NCBI RefSeq assembly: GCF_026017845.1
Contig: NZ_CP100416.1
Coordinates: forward strand, 7,627,326 to 7,691,325
DNA length: 64,000 nt
Reading direction: 5' to 3'
Origin: Amycolatopsis mediterranei
GTDB taxonomy: Bacteria > Actinomycetota > Actinomycetes > Mycobacteriales > Pseudonocardiaceae
The translations under genes and the position numbers were made by a program. Positions 16,479 to 26,476 of the stretch are shown piece by piece. Within the stretch, counting starts at the first letter, position 1. Each line of letters opens with the position of its first letter. Under the pieces are notes generated by a model. That model saw nothing but the letters and a program-made list of their open reading frames with translations. It was not told the DNA's origin and ran no database searches.

Positions 16479-18251
16479 GTGCAGAGTCCCTTGGTGCGAC
16501 GCCTCGGCCGCGCCCTCGCCGTACTGGCCCTGGTCGGCGCCGGTACGACCGCCGCACAGCTCACGCCGGCCGCCGCGGCCACGCCGGCGTTGCAGTCGAT
16601 CGTGCCGGTGCCGGTCTCGGTGACCCCGGCGGCCGGGGTCGCGTTCCCGCTGGTCTCGACGACGAAGATCGTCACCGAAGCCGGTTCGGCGCCGGCCCGG
16701 CAGGTCGGCGACTACCTGGCCGGGGTGCTGCGGCCGTCGACCGGCTTCGCGCTGCCGGTGTCCGACGCGCCCGCGTCGGTCCCCTCCGACAGCATCGCGC
16801 TGGTGCTCAGCGGCGCCCCCGCGACCGTCGGCGCCCAGGGCTACCAGCTGGTGTCGACGGCGTCGTCGGTCACCGTGCGGGCCACCACCGCGGACGGGCT
16901 CTTCGCGGGCGTCCAGACGTTGCGGCAGCTGTTGCCGGGCCGCGTGGAAAGCCCGACGGCCCAGCAGGGCCCGTGGAGCATCCCGGGGGCGACGATCGTG
17001 GACTCCCCGCGCTTCGGCTACCGCGGCGCGATGCTCGACGTCGCCCGCCACTTCCACCCGGTGCCGACGGTCAAGCGGTACCTCGACCAGCTGGCGCAGT
17101 ACAAGATCAACAGCCTGCACCTGCACCTGGCGGACGACCAGGGCTGGCGCATCCAGATCGACAGCTGGCCCCGCCTGACGACCTACGGCGGCAGCACCCA
17201 GGTCGGCGGCGGCGCGGGTGGCTACTACACGAAGGCGCAGTACACGGACATCGTGAACTACGCCGCTTCGCGCCACATCACGATCATCCCGGAGATCGAC
17301 ATGCCGGGACACGTGAACGCGGCCCTGGCGTCGTACGCCGAGCTGAACTGCAACGGAGTGGCCCCGGCCCTGCGCACGGACACGGCGGTCGGCTACAGCT
17401 CGTTGTGCATCTCGAAGGACATCACGTACACGTTCATCGCGGACGTCCTGCGCGAGCTGGCGGCCCTGACCCCGGGCCCGTCCATCCACATCGGCGGCGA
17501 CGAAGCGTCGTCGACGTCGGCGGCCGACTACCTGACGTTCGCCAGCAAAGTCCTGCCCCTGGTGGCGGCCACGGGCAAAACGGTGGTGGGCTGGCACGAC
17601 ATCGCCAAGGCGGCGTTGCCGGCTTCGGCGTCCCCGCAGTTCTGGGGGACTTCCACGTCCGACGCGGGGGTGTCGACGGCGGTTTCCCGCGGTAGCAAGG
17701 TGATCCTGTCGCCGGCGAACAAGGCGTACCTGGACATGAAGTACAACAGCTCGACGCCCATCGGGTTGTCGTGGGCGGGCTACATCGAGGTCCAGGACGC
17801 GTACGGCTGGAACCCGGGAGCGTACCTGTCGGGCGTGGGCGAATCGGCGGTCCGTGGCGTGGAGTCTCCACTGTGGACGGAAACGGTGGTGACGCCGTCG
17901 GACATCGACTACCTGGCGTTCCCCCGGTTGGCCGCGCACGCGGAGCTGGGCTGGTCACCGTGGTCGACGCACGACTGGACGGCGTTCCGGACCCGGCTGG
18001 GTGCCCAGGCGCCCCGCTGGGTGGCGCAGGGCATCAACTTCTACCGGTCGTCGCAGATCGCCTGGGACACGGGCGGGACGACGAACCCCGGGACGTGCAC
18101 AGACCCGGCGTGGACCGCGGCGCAGGTGTACACGGGCGGAAACGTGGTGTCCCACAACGGCCACAAGTGGACGGCGAAGTGGTGGACGCAGGGCGAGGAG
18201 CCGGGAACGACGGGCCAGTGGGGAGTGTGGACCGACAACGGCGCTTGCTGA
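16479..18251 (+). CDS. Secreted beta-N-acetylhexosaminidase (GH20) with chitin-binding domain
   Basis: Hydrolyses terminal N-acetylhexosamine from chito-oligosaccharides outside the cell. The 590-residue protein has a signal peptide (1-~34, ending AAAA), a GH20b-type N-terminal domain (~40-175), the GH20 catalytic barrel (~178-510) with LHLHLADDQGWR near 213-224 and the catalytic Asp-Glu pair at 341-342 (HIGGDEA), and a C-terminal CBM5/12-like module (~540-590: W..AQVYTGGNVVSHNGHKW..KWWTQGEEPG). The GTG at 16479 is chosen because AGGAGG lies 7 nt before it and the signal peptide starts there. The DasR-type operator upstream ties it to GlcNAc/chitin control. Confidence 0.93.
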   Translation: MQSPLVRRLGRALAVLALVGAGTTAAQLTPAAAATPALQSIVPVPVSVTPAAGVAFPLVSTTKIVTEAGSAPARQVGDYLAGVLRPSTGFALPVSDAPASVPSDSIALVLSGAPATVGAQGYQLVSTASSVTVRATTADGLFAGVQTLRQLLPGRVESPTAQQGPWSIPGATIVDSPRFGYRGAMLDVARHFHPVPTVKRYLDQLAQYKINSLHLHLADDQGWRIQIDSWPRLTTYGGSTQVGGGAGGYYTKAQYTDIVNYAASRHITIIPEIDMPGHVNAALASYAELNCNGVAPALRTDTAVGYSSLCISKDITYTFIADVLRELAALTPGPSIHIGGDEASSTSAADYLTFASKVLPLVAATGKTVVGWHDIAKAALPASASPQFWGTSTSDAGVSTAVSRGSKVILSPANKAYLDMKYNSSTPIGLSWAGYIEVQDAYGWNPGAYLSGVGESAVRGVESPLWTETVVTPSDIDYLAFPRLAAHAELGWSPWSTHDWTAFRTRLGAQAPRWVAQGINFYRSSQIAWDTGGTTNPGTCTDPAWTAAQVYTGGNVVSHNGHKWTAKWWTQGEEPGTTGQWGVWTDNGAC

Positions 18252-18322
18252 GCGCCTCTATCCCGGGGCGGCCCGGCACGAACCGGTTCCGGCGCCCGCC
18301 CCGGGCGTGGCACAGTCGACCG

Positions 18323-19549
18323 GTGAGCAAACCACCCGCACGACCGGCCGGCGAAGCGACCACCGAGCCGGCCGGCCTTCGCGGCGAGCGCCTGGGCAAG
18401 GTGCTCACCACGCGGGCCATCGTGTTCGCCGGGCTGATCGTCGTCGTGGTCGCGGTCGGCACGCTCTGGCTGTTGCTGGCGCTCTTCGGCGCCGGCACCC
18501 CGGCAGACCAGGCGCAGCTGGAAGTCTTCCGCGCGACCGGGAACGTGGTCCTCGGCGCGGGCGGCGCCGTCGCGCTCGTGCTGGCCGCGCGACGGCAGCG
18601 CTTGGGCGAGCTCGAACTCCGCCGGAAGGAGCAGGAGCTCGCCCAGCGGGAACACGCCCAAAAGCACGTCGAGCAGGTGGCCTCGGACAACGCCGCGCAC
18701 CAGCGGCGGCTGGCCGAGGACGCGCGGGTCGACGCGGCGGAACGGCGGATCACCGAGCTCTACACCAAGGCCGCGGACCAGCTGGGCGCCGAGAAGACAC
18801 CGATCCGGCTGGCCGGTCTCTACGCGCTGGAGCGGCTGGCGCAGAACACGCCGGACCAGCGGCAGACGATCGTCAACCTCCTCTGCGCCTACCTCCGGCT
18901 GCCGTACGCGCTGCCCACCGGGCCCCGGCTGCCACGCTGGTCGTCGTTGCGCGCCCCCGGTTCGGGTGACGACGCGGCGGACAGCACCGACGGGCACGCG
19001 AGCGACCAGGAGCTCGAGGTGCGCGCAACGGCCCAGCGCATCCTGGCCGGCCACCTCTACCCCGGCGACTCTCCCGGCGTGCCGCGTCCGGAGTTCTGGC
19101 CCGGAATCACCCTCAACCTGACGGGCGCTCTCCTGTGCCACTTCGACTTCCGCGGTTGCCGGGTCGGCAACGCCCGGTTCGGCGGCGCGCGGTTCGCCGG
19201 CTGGACCCGCTTCGAGGACGTCGAATTCACCGGCTACGCCATCTTCGGCGGCAGCGAGTTCCACCGATCCGCGAACTTCAAGCGGGCCCGCTTCCACGGC
19301 TCGGCGCTGTTCCGGGGAGCGGTCTTCCACAACGGCGCCACGTTCGACGAAGCCGTGTTTCGCGACGAGGCCTTGTTCGGCGGCGTGCGCACGATCGACG
19401 GCGTACCCCATCCGGACGGCGCCGAGTTCGGCGGCACCGTCTCCTTCGCCGCCGCGACCTTCGAACGGAACGTCGTCCTCGAACACGTCCGGGTGGCGGA
19501 TGAGGCCGCCGGCCACGTCTGGCCTCCCGCCGATCAGCCCTCGGCCTGA
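18323..19549 (+). CDS. Membrane-anchored pentapeptide-repeat protein
   Basis: A 408-residue protein with two membrane helices (about residues 34-58 and 74-92), a charged coiled-coil stretch (~94-150) rich in Glu, Arg and Gln, and a C-terminal series of pentapeptide repeats (~270-370: FGGARFAGWTRFEDVEF, then FHRSANFKRARFHGSALF and similar) that should form a right-handed beta-helix. Pentapeptide proteins vary widely in role, from DNA mimicry to scaffolding, so no function is assigned. The GTG start is chosen because it begins the natural N-terminus; the frame is open far upstream inside the hexosaminidase gene. Confidence 0.8.
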   Translation: MSKPPARPAGEATTEPAGLRGERLGKVLTTRAIVFAGLIVVVVAVGTLWLLLALFGAGTPADQAQLEVFRATGNVVLGAGGAVALVLAARRQRLGELELRRKEQELAQREHAQKHVEQVASDNAAHQRRLAEDARVDAAERRITELYTKAADQLGAEKTPIRLAGLYALERLAQNTPDQRQTIVNLLCAYLRLPYALPTGPRLPRWSSLRAPGSGDDAADSTDGHASDQELEVRATAQRILAGHLYPGDSPGVPRPEFWPGITLNLTGALLCHFDFRGCRVGNARFGGARFAGWTRFEDVEFTGYAIFGGSEFHRSANFKRARFHGSALFRGAVFHNGATFDEAVFRDEALFGGVRTIDGVPHPDGAEFGGTVSFAAATFERNVVLEHVRVADEAAGHVWPPADQPSA

Positions 19550-19573
19550 CCGCCGGCGCGCTACCCTGCGGCC

Positions 19574-19984
19574 ATGCCGTGCCCGATCTGCGCCAAGCAC
19601 CGCGGTGAAGGTCCCCTGGTGGGGCCGGTCGTCTGGGCCGATGAGCTCGTCGTCGTCAGTCATCGGCCCGGTGACTTTCCCGGCTACCTCTTCGTCGAGA
19701 CCCGGCGGCATGTGGCGCACCTCGACGGGCTCACCGAAGCCGAGGCGCTGGGTGTCGCGCGGGCCGCCTGGGTGGCAGCTCGCGCCCTGCAGGCCGAGCT
19801 CGAGCCCGAGTCCGTGCACTCGGCCATCGCCGGGCGGGGCATTGCCCACTTTCACCAGCACGTCTTCGTGCGACACCTCGGCACGCCCGCCAAGGTCGGC
19901 TGGATGGACGTCGACTGGCCCGGGGCGCCTCGCGCGGACGTCGATCTCCTGTGCGGACGGTTATCGGCGCACTTCGTGCGGTGA
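19574..19984 (+). CDS. HIT-family protein (histidine-triad nucleotide hydrolase)
   Basis: A 136-residue HIT protein, predicted to hydrolyse or transfer nucleotidyl groups. The CPIC motif at residues 3-6 may bind zinc, and the histidine triad appears as HFHQHVF near residue 96. Codon 130 (19961-19963) is TTA, the rare leucine codon that in many actinomycetes needs the developmentally regulated bldA tRNA; it is the only one I noticed among the small high-GC genes. It is the first of three same-strand genes (HIT, PPOX, membrane protein) with short gaps. Confidence 0.88.
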   Translation: MPCPICAKHRGEGPLVGPVVWADELVVVSHRPGDFPGYLFVETRRHVAHLDGLTEAEALGVARAAWVAARALQAELEPESVHSAIAGRGIAHFHQHVFVRHLGTPAKVGWMDVDWPGAPRADVDLLCGRLSAHFVR

Positions 19985-20024
19985 ATTCCGGACGGGCGGC
20001 CCGTGCGGCGGGTTAGGTTGGGGC

Positions 20025-20471
20025 ATGAGCGCAGATCTGGAGCAGGTTCGCACGCTGTCGCTGCAGGAGCACGGCCTCGCCACCGTCGCCACGACGCGGG
20101 CGGACGGCACCGTGCACGCCTCCGTCGTCAACGTCGGTGTCCTCGACGATCCGGTGACCGGTGCCCCGGGTGTGGCCTACGTCGCCGTCGGCAAAGCGCA
20201 CAAGCTCCTCCTGCTGCGACGGGCCGGGCACGCCACCGTCACCTTCCGGCGCGGCTGGAACTGGCTCTCCGTCACCGGTGCCACCCACCTCATCGGGCCC
20301 GACGATCCCGACCCCGCGTTCGACCCCGCCGGCCTGCCGCAGCTGCTGCGTGACGTCTTCATCGCCGCCACCGGCACCCACGACGACTGGGCCGAGTACG
20401 ACCGCGTCATGGCCGAAGAGCGGCGGGTCGCGGTGTTCATCCGGGCAGACCGGATAATCGGCAATCCCTGA
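20025..20471 (+). CDS. PPOX-class, probably F420-dependent, oxidoreductase
   Basis: A 148-residue split-barrel flavin-type oxidoreductase. The pattern HGLATVATTRADGTVHASVVNVGVL is typical of the family, followed by AKLLLLRRAGHATVTFRRGWNWLSVTGATHLIGP and a C-terminal RRVAVFIRADRIIGNP. F420 use is the common situation in actinobacteria but is not provable from these residues alone. The ATG at 20025 has GGTTGGGG just upstream; the longer open frame from 19500 overlaps the HIT gene and is ignored. Confidence 0.85.
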   Translation: MSADLEQVRTLSLQEHGLATVATTRADGTVHASVVNVGVLDDPVTGAPGVAYVAVGKAHKLLLLRRAGHATVTFRRGWNWLSVTGATHLIGPDDPDPAFDPAGLPQLLRDVFIAATGTHDDWAEYDRVMAEERRVAVFIRADRIIGNP

Positions 20472-20498
20472 CCCTTTCCGGCCCCAGGAGTCGTCCCG

Positions 20499-21080
20499 TT
20501 GTCCGAGTCCCCGCCCCGCGTGACCACGCCGGTCAAGGTCCTCGTCGGCTTGCTCGTCGTCGCCGACGCCGGGTTCGGCGCGGCGCTCGCCACCGGGCTG
20601 GTGCGCGGCCTCTCGCCGTGGCTGATCGGTGGTGCGTACGCGGCGACCGTGCTCGCCGCCGTCCTGGCCTACCGCGTCTCCCGGGCCCGCGACCTCAAGC
20701 GCGGCTTCGAGGGCCTGCGCGACCTCACCATCGGCGACGAGGGCATCCGCCTGCCGGCGGGCACGCTCAGCACCCGTCTGGTCCCCTGGCCGGAGATCGC
20801 GGAGGTGACCGTGCGGCGTTCGGCCCGCTTCGGCGACGGCTACCTGCGCGACGCCCTCTGGGTCGACTTGGTCACCGGCGGCGGCGTCGAGAGTTCGGTG
20901 CAGCGCTACGCGCCGCGAAGCAAGTTGCGGCCGGCACCGCCCGAGCGAAGACAGTTCGAGCAGACGGCGATCCTCACCCCGGCCCTGTTCGACGCCGTGC
21001 TCGACCGGCTCCGGAAGGAACTGCGCCACCGGCAGCTGCACGCCCAGCTCCGCGGCGCCCCTCGGCTCCGGCGCCACTGA
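20499..21080 (+). CDS. Membrane protein with PH-like domain, unknown
   Basis: A 193-residue protein with two N-terminal membrane helices (about residues 11-33 and 38-58). The soluble part begins DLTIGDEGIRLPAG and continues STRLVPWPEIAEVTVRRS, a bacterial PH-like strand pattern. The TTG start at 20499 is supported by CAGGAG at 20485-20490. Function is unknown. The C-terminus is strongly basic. It converges with the Uma2-family gene, 6 nt between the stops. Confidence 0.72.
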   Translation: MSESPPRVTTPVKVLVGLLVVADAGFGAALATGLVRGLSPWLIGGAYAATVLAAVLAYRVSRARDLKRGFEGLRDLTIGDEGIRLPAGTLSTRLVPWPEIAEVTVRRSARFGDGYLRDALWVDLVTGGGVESSVQRYAPRSKLRPAPPERRQFEQTAILTPALFDAVLDRLRKELRHRQLHAQLRGAPRLRRH

Positions 21081-21086
21081 CCGGGC

Positions 21087-21656
21087 TCAGCCGAGCCGGC
21101 CCAGCAACTCGCGGGGCACGATCCGCACCGGGAACGGCCGTTCGAGCTCGAGCTCTTCGTCGCCCGCCGCCTTGGCGACCTGCTGGTAGTGGCCCTCCGC
21201 GTCCAGCTCGAACACGGTCAGCGCGGGCTCCTCCGGGTCGATCACCCAGTAGCTGCCGGTTCCGAGCCGCTCGTAGACCGCCTTCTTGAGGTTCAAGTCG
21301 TAGATCGCCGTGCTGGGCGACAGAACTTCGACGGCCAGCACCGGTGGCGCCGGGAGATCCTTGTCCGTGAAGTCCTCGTCCCGGCCGACCAGGACGTCCG
21401 GCTGTAGCTCGATCTTGTCACCCGAGTGCACAGCGAACGGCGCGCCGACCACCTCGAAATCGGGCGGGCACGCAGCTTCCAGCACGCCATAGAGCCGGTA
21501 TGCGATTTTCTGGTGTCTGAGTCCCGGCGCGGGGCTCACGATGAGCACCCCGTCGATGAGTTCGTAGCGTCGGCCATCGAACGGGATCCCCTCGATGTCG
21601 CGCACCGTCAGGGGGCCCGAATCGGCGGGATGCTCGATGTCTGCCATGGCCGTCAT
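21087..21656 (-). CDS. Uma2-family (DUF820) PD-(D/E)xK-like protein
   Basis: A 189-residue protein of the Uma2/DUF820 family, expanded in cyanobacteria and actinobacteria and related to restriction-type nucleases. Visible signs are YELIDGVLIVSPAPGLRHQKIAYRLYGVL, then LQPDVLVGR, LAVEVLSPSTAIYDLNLKKAVYERLGTGSYWVIDPE. The PD..ExK equivalents are P-D of LQPDVLV, E of AVEVLSPS and K of LKKAVYE. Whether it cuts DNA is not established for most members. The ATG at 21656 is chosen because AAAGGAG precedes it; the frame is open to 21716. Confidence 0.88.
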   Translation of the reverse strand: MTAMADIEHPADSGPLTVRDIEGIPFDGRRYELIDGVLIVSPAPGLRHQKIAYRLYGVLEAACPPDFEVVGAPFAVHSGDKIELQPDVLVGRDEDFTDKDLPAPPVLAVEVLSPSTAIYDLNLKKAVYERLGTGSYWVIDPEEPALTVFELDAEGHYQQVAKAAGDEELELERPFPVRIVPRELLGRLG

Positions 21657-21729
21657 GGTGCTCTCCTTTCGCTCTTCGCACCAGAGGAAACCAGAGAGCA
21701 CCGACGGAAACCACATCGAACACGGGTTC

Positions 21730-21767
21730 GGCGCCCATATCCACGCGGAAGCGTGAATATGGGCGCC
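21730..21767 (-). terminator. 17-bp hairpin after lepA
   Basis: Arms 21730-21746 and 21751-21767 pair with one mismatch around a GGAA (minus TTCC) tetraloop, 40 nt past the lepA stop and upstream of the Uma2 gene. Likely lepA terminator; no T-run. Confidence 0.65.
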
Positions 21768-21806
21768 ACTGTCACACCATAAAAACAGTCACATCAATGG
21801 AACAGC

Positions 21807-23657
<1,851 letters not shown>

Positions 23658-23772
23658 TCGAATGAGTCCTCGGAAAGTCGGGGATGGCCACCTGTATGGT
23701 CCCATGGCCCTCCGGGTGCGGGTGGGGGTCATCCCCGATGCGGGGTTTCCCGATCCGTGGTGCCCTCGAAGT

Positions 23773-24393
23773 ATGAGTACTCCGCACCAGCCGGCGCCCC
23801 CTCCCCCGCCGGAGACCAGCGGCTTCGCCCGCGTCCTCGACCGGACGTTCGGTCACCCCTCCGGCGCGCTCGGCCGCCTCGGCGGCTGGGTCATGGCCCG
23901 TGGCAACGCCGCCACCGAACACCGCGTCGTCGACCTGGCGAAGATCGAGCCCGGCGAGACCGTCCTGGTCGTCGGCCCCGGCCCCGGCGTCGGCCTGGAC
24001 GCCGCCGCGCGCCTGGCCGGGCGCGCCGTCGGCGTCGACCCCTCCCTGGAAATGCTCACGTTGTGTCACGAGCGCTGCGGCGACCGGGCCGAGCTGCGCG
24101 AGGGGTCGGCGGCGCACACCGGCGAGCCCGGCGAGTCCGTCGACGTGGTCCTGAGCGTGAACAACGTCATGCTGTGGGAAGACCGCGCGGCTGGGTTCGA
24201 GGAGCTGTTCCGGGTGCTGCGCCCCGGTGGCCGGCTGCTGCTGTCCGCGCACGAGAAGTGGCTGCCCGTGAGCAGGCACGTCCTGGCCGACGAAGCCGCC
24301 GCCGCGGGCTTCGCCGACCTGCAGACCTGGACCTGGGAGCCGCCGGGGTTCGCCGCGCTCGCCGCGCAGCTGCGCGCCGTCAAGCCCGTCTAG
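23773..24393 (+). CDS. Class I SAM-dependent methyltransferase
   Basis: A 206-residue methyltransferase with the SAM-binding glycine loop VLVVGPGPGVGLDAA (~65-79), an acidic second-strand end (VGVDPS), and motif IV/V elements VVLSVNNVMLW and RVLRPGGRLLLSAHEK. The N-terminal 20 residues are proline-rich (HQPAPPPPPE). No substrate domain is recognisable. It is divergent from lepA. The stop overlaps by 4 nt the stop of the convergent VOC gene. Confidence 0.87.
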   Translation: MSTPHQPAPPPPPETSGFARVLDRTFGHPSGALGRLGGWVMARGNAATEHRVVDLAKIEPGETVLVVGPGPGVGLDAAARLAGRAVGVDPSLEMLTLCHERCGDRAELREGSAAHTGEPGESVDVVLSVNNVMLWEDRAAGFEELFRVLRPGGRLLLSAHEKWLPVSRHVLADEAAAAGFADLQTWTWEPPGFAALAAQLRAVKPV

Positions 24394-24764
24394 CGGGTGT
24401 CCGTGCGGATCGGGTGGCCCTCGGGCACCTCGACCAGCACGATGCGCGTGCCGTCCGGATCGGCGATCCAGGCCTCGTCGAGGCCCCACGGCATCCGCTG
24501 GGCGTCCTGCACCGGCTCCAGGCCCTTCGCCTTGAGGTCGGCCAAGGTGCCGGCGAGGTCCCGGACCTGCAGCCAGAGCACCAGATCGGGCGACGAGCCC
24601 GTCTCACCCGCCCCGGAGACCTCCAGGGAGCCGTGGCCGAGGAAGAACACGGTGCCACCCGGGAATTCCCGCTCCACGGCCAGGCCGAGGGTGTCGCGGT
24701 AGAACGCCGTGGACGCGGCGACGTCCCGCGGGCGGATCAGCAGCCGGCTCTTCAGGATCTCCAT
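24390..24764 (-). CDS. VOC-family protein (glyoxalase/bleomycin-resistance fold)
   Basis: A 124-residue vicinal-oxygen-chelate protein with paired beta-alpha-beta-beta-beta units: RLLIRPRDVAASTAFYRDTLGL at the N-terminus and AWIADPDGTRIVLVEVPEG at the C-terminus. One glutamate of the classic metal site is visible in IVLVEVPE; the others are less clear, so it may be a binding protein rather than an enzyme. It is transcribed towards the methyltransferase and is probably downstream of its own promoter, 23 nt from the transporter stop. Confidence 0.85.
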   Translation of the reverse strand: MEILKSRLLIRPRDVAASTAFYRDTLGLAVEREFPGGTVFFLGHGSLEVSGAGETGSSPDLVLWLQVRDLAGTLADLKAKGLEPVQDAQRMPWGLDEAWIADPDGTRIVLVEVPEGHPIRTDTR

Positions 24765-24787
24765 CCGACCATCCCTACCGGACGGGC

Positions 24788-25684
24788 TCAGGCGGCCGCA
24801 ATCGCGGCGACGCCGGACAGCACGATCACCGACCCGGCCAGCCGCCGCCCGGCGTCACGCTCGCCCAGGACCAGCCACGCGGCGAGCCCGCCGAACACGA
24901 TGCTCAGCTCCCGGGCGGGCGCGACCAGGCTGACCGGCGCCATGGTGAGGGCGAACAGCACGAGGATGTAGGCGATCGGCGACAGGACCGCGACGAGCAC
25001 GACCTCGCGGCGCTGTTCGCGCCAGATCCGCGTCACTTCGGCGCGATCGGCCAGGGCGCCGGGCACGAGCAGCACGCTCTGCAGGACCGAGCCGAGGCCG
25101 AAGTAGACGACCGGGGGCACGCCGAGGCCGGTCACCGAGTGCGCGTCCCAGAGCGTGTAGCCGGCGATGACGGCCCCGGTCAGCAGGCCGTGGAGGATCC
25201 CGGCTTTCACCGCGCCGGGGTCGCCCGCCGTGCGGCCGGTGCTGATCACCAGCACCCCGGCGACGACCAGGAACGCACCGAGCAGGCCGAGCGGACCGGG
25301 CCGCTCGCCGAGCACCAGGACGGCGGCCAGCACCGACAGCAACGGCCCGGTGCCGCGCGCGACGGGGTAGACGACGGAGAGATCCCCGACGCGGTACCCG
25401 TGCTGCAGCACGACGCCGTAGCCGATGTGCAGGACGGCGGTGACCGCGGCGGCGAGCAGCCAGCTCCACTGTGGACGGTGGTGGCCGACGACGAGCAGCA
25501 CGACCGTGACCGGAAGCAGCAGGATGGCGCCGGCCGTGTAGTAGAGCCAGACGAACTGGGTGCCACCGGAGGAGATGCGCTTGGCCACCAGGTTCCAGGC
25601 GGCGTGCATGACGGCGGCGGCGAGGACAAGGGACAAGGCGGTGGCGTTCAGGGGACCCCTTCGGGTGTTCGCGCGCGCGAACAC
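24788..25684 (-). CDS. EamA/DMT-superfamily transporter
   Basis: A roughly 298-residue ten-helix membrane transporter made of two EamA repeats: ALSLVLAAAVMHAAWNLVAKRI at the start and GLLTGAVIAGYTLWDAHSV at the start of the second half, each ending in a PLG- or VLGE-type motif (LVLGERPGPLGLLGAFLVVAGV, WLVLGERDAGRRLAGSVIVLSGV). The GTG at 25684 is used because GGAGG lies 6 nt before it, but that start lies inside a 24-bp palindrome. A CTG start 12 codons later, with AAGGGG before it, would match the usual family N-terminus. The exported metabolite is unknown. Confidence 0.82.
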   Translation of the reverse strand: MFARANTRRGPLNATALSLVLAAAVMHAAWNLVAKRISSGGTQFVWLYYTAGAILLLPVTVVLLVVGHHRPQWSWLLAAAVTAVLHIGYGVVLQHGYRVGDLSVVYPVARGTGPLLSVLAAVLVLGERPGPLGLLGAFLVVAGVLVISTGRTAGDPGAVKAGILHGLLTGAVIAGYTLWDAHSVTGLGVPPVVYFGLGSVLQSVLLVPGALADRAEVTRIWREQRREVVLVAVLSPIAYILVLFALTMAPVSLVAPARELSIVFGGLAAWLVLGERDAGRRLAGSVIVLSGVAAIAAA

Positions 25685-25686
25685 CC
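25663..25686. promoter_or_regulatory. 24-bp perfect palindrome over the EamA gene start
   Basis: GGGTGTTCGCGC and its exact complement meet at 25674/25675. It overlaps the GTG start and would form a very stable hairpin or a dimer-binding site. Confidence 0.5.
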
Positions 25687-25983
25687 CGGTCCTCCAGGCT
25701 TTTGCCCCGTCAGATGAACGACCGGCCGTCCGGGCCCGCCGATGGTGCCGCTCGGACCAGGCCCACCGGTCCTGGTTGTGTGGTGCGGGCGGCACGGACC
25801 GGCGACGGAACCCTAGGCACTGCCGTCGCCCACGGTACTCCCGGCTCCGGATGCCGGCGGCCCGGCTGTTAGAGTGGTCGCTCGCTGCCCGTGCGGCATT
25901 CCGTCATGGAGGAAACCTGCTTTTCGGAGCGGGGCCACTTCAGCGCGGCGGCGAATCTCACCGAGTGAAACAGGAGTTGCCCT

Positions 25984-26244
25984 ATGGCCAACATCAAGTC
26001 GCAGATCAAGCGCATCACGACGAACGAGAAGGCGCGTCAGCGCAACCAGGCGATCCGGTCCTCGGTGAAGACCGCGATCCGCAAGGTCCGCGAAGCCGCC
26101 GAGGCCGGCGACAAGGCCAAGGCCGTCGAGCTGCAGCGCGACGCCGCCCAGAAGCTGGACAAGGCCGTCTCGAAGGGCGTCATCCACGCCAACCAGGCCG
26201 CCAACAAGAAGTCGGCGCTGGCCAAGCGCGTCAACGCGCTCTGA
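25984..26244 (+). CDS. rpsT: 30S ribosomal protein S20
   Basis: An 86-residue basic, helical 16S-rRNA-binding protein. The N-terminal MANIKSQIKRI, the VKTAIRKVREA helix and the C-terminal SKGVIHANQAANKKSALAKRVNAL are diagnostic of S20. An AGGAG site precedes the ATG. It is transcribed alone and divergently from the surrounding minus-strand genes, as in mycobacteria where rpsT also neighbours holA and comEC. A terminator hairpin follows within 20 nt. Confidence 0.98.
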   Translation: MANIKSQIKRITTNEKARQRNQAIRSSVKTAIRKVREAAEAGDKAKAVELQRDAAQKLDKAVSKGVIHANQAANKKSALAKRVNAL

Positions 26245-26262
26245 GCTGGTTGATTTCTGAGC

Positions 26263-26286
26263 AGGCCCCGGCTTCGGCCGGGGCCT
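26263..26286 (+). terminator. Rho-independent terminator of rpsT
   Basis: AGGCCCCGGC (26263-26272), TTCG tetraloop, GCCGGGGCCT (26277-26286), then TCTTC. A perfect 10-bp GC-rich stem 18 nt after the stop. Confidence 0.85.
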
Positions 26287-26297
26287 TCTTCATGTCC

Positions 26298-26470
26298 GGA
26301 CTTCGCATCAGACTCTTCGCGTCCAGGCTTCGCGTCGAGCTTCGCGTCTGGGCCCTTCGCGCCCGGGCTCTTGCGTCGGCCCTTCGCGTCCAGGCCCGTT
26401 GCATCCGGGCCTCGTGTCCAGGCCCTTCGCGTCCAGGCCCGTTGCATCCAGGCTTCGTGTCCGGGCCCGG
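26298..26470. repeat. Degenerate minisatellite between rpsT and holA
   Basis: About twelve imperfect tandem units of 12-15 nt around the consensus GGCCCTTCGCGTCCA. One longer block (CTTCGCGTCCAGGCCCGTTG and onward) occurs twice with few changes. It fills the whole space between the rpsT terminator and the holA stop. No convincing gene is seen in it. Confidence 0.75.
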
Positions 26471-26476
26471 CCGCGG

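Noticed and set aside
23658..23732. Upstream ATG for LepA
   Set aside because: Adds 25 unconserved residues; the GTG at 23657 with GAGGA begins the family N-terminus.
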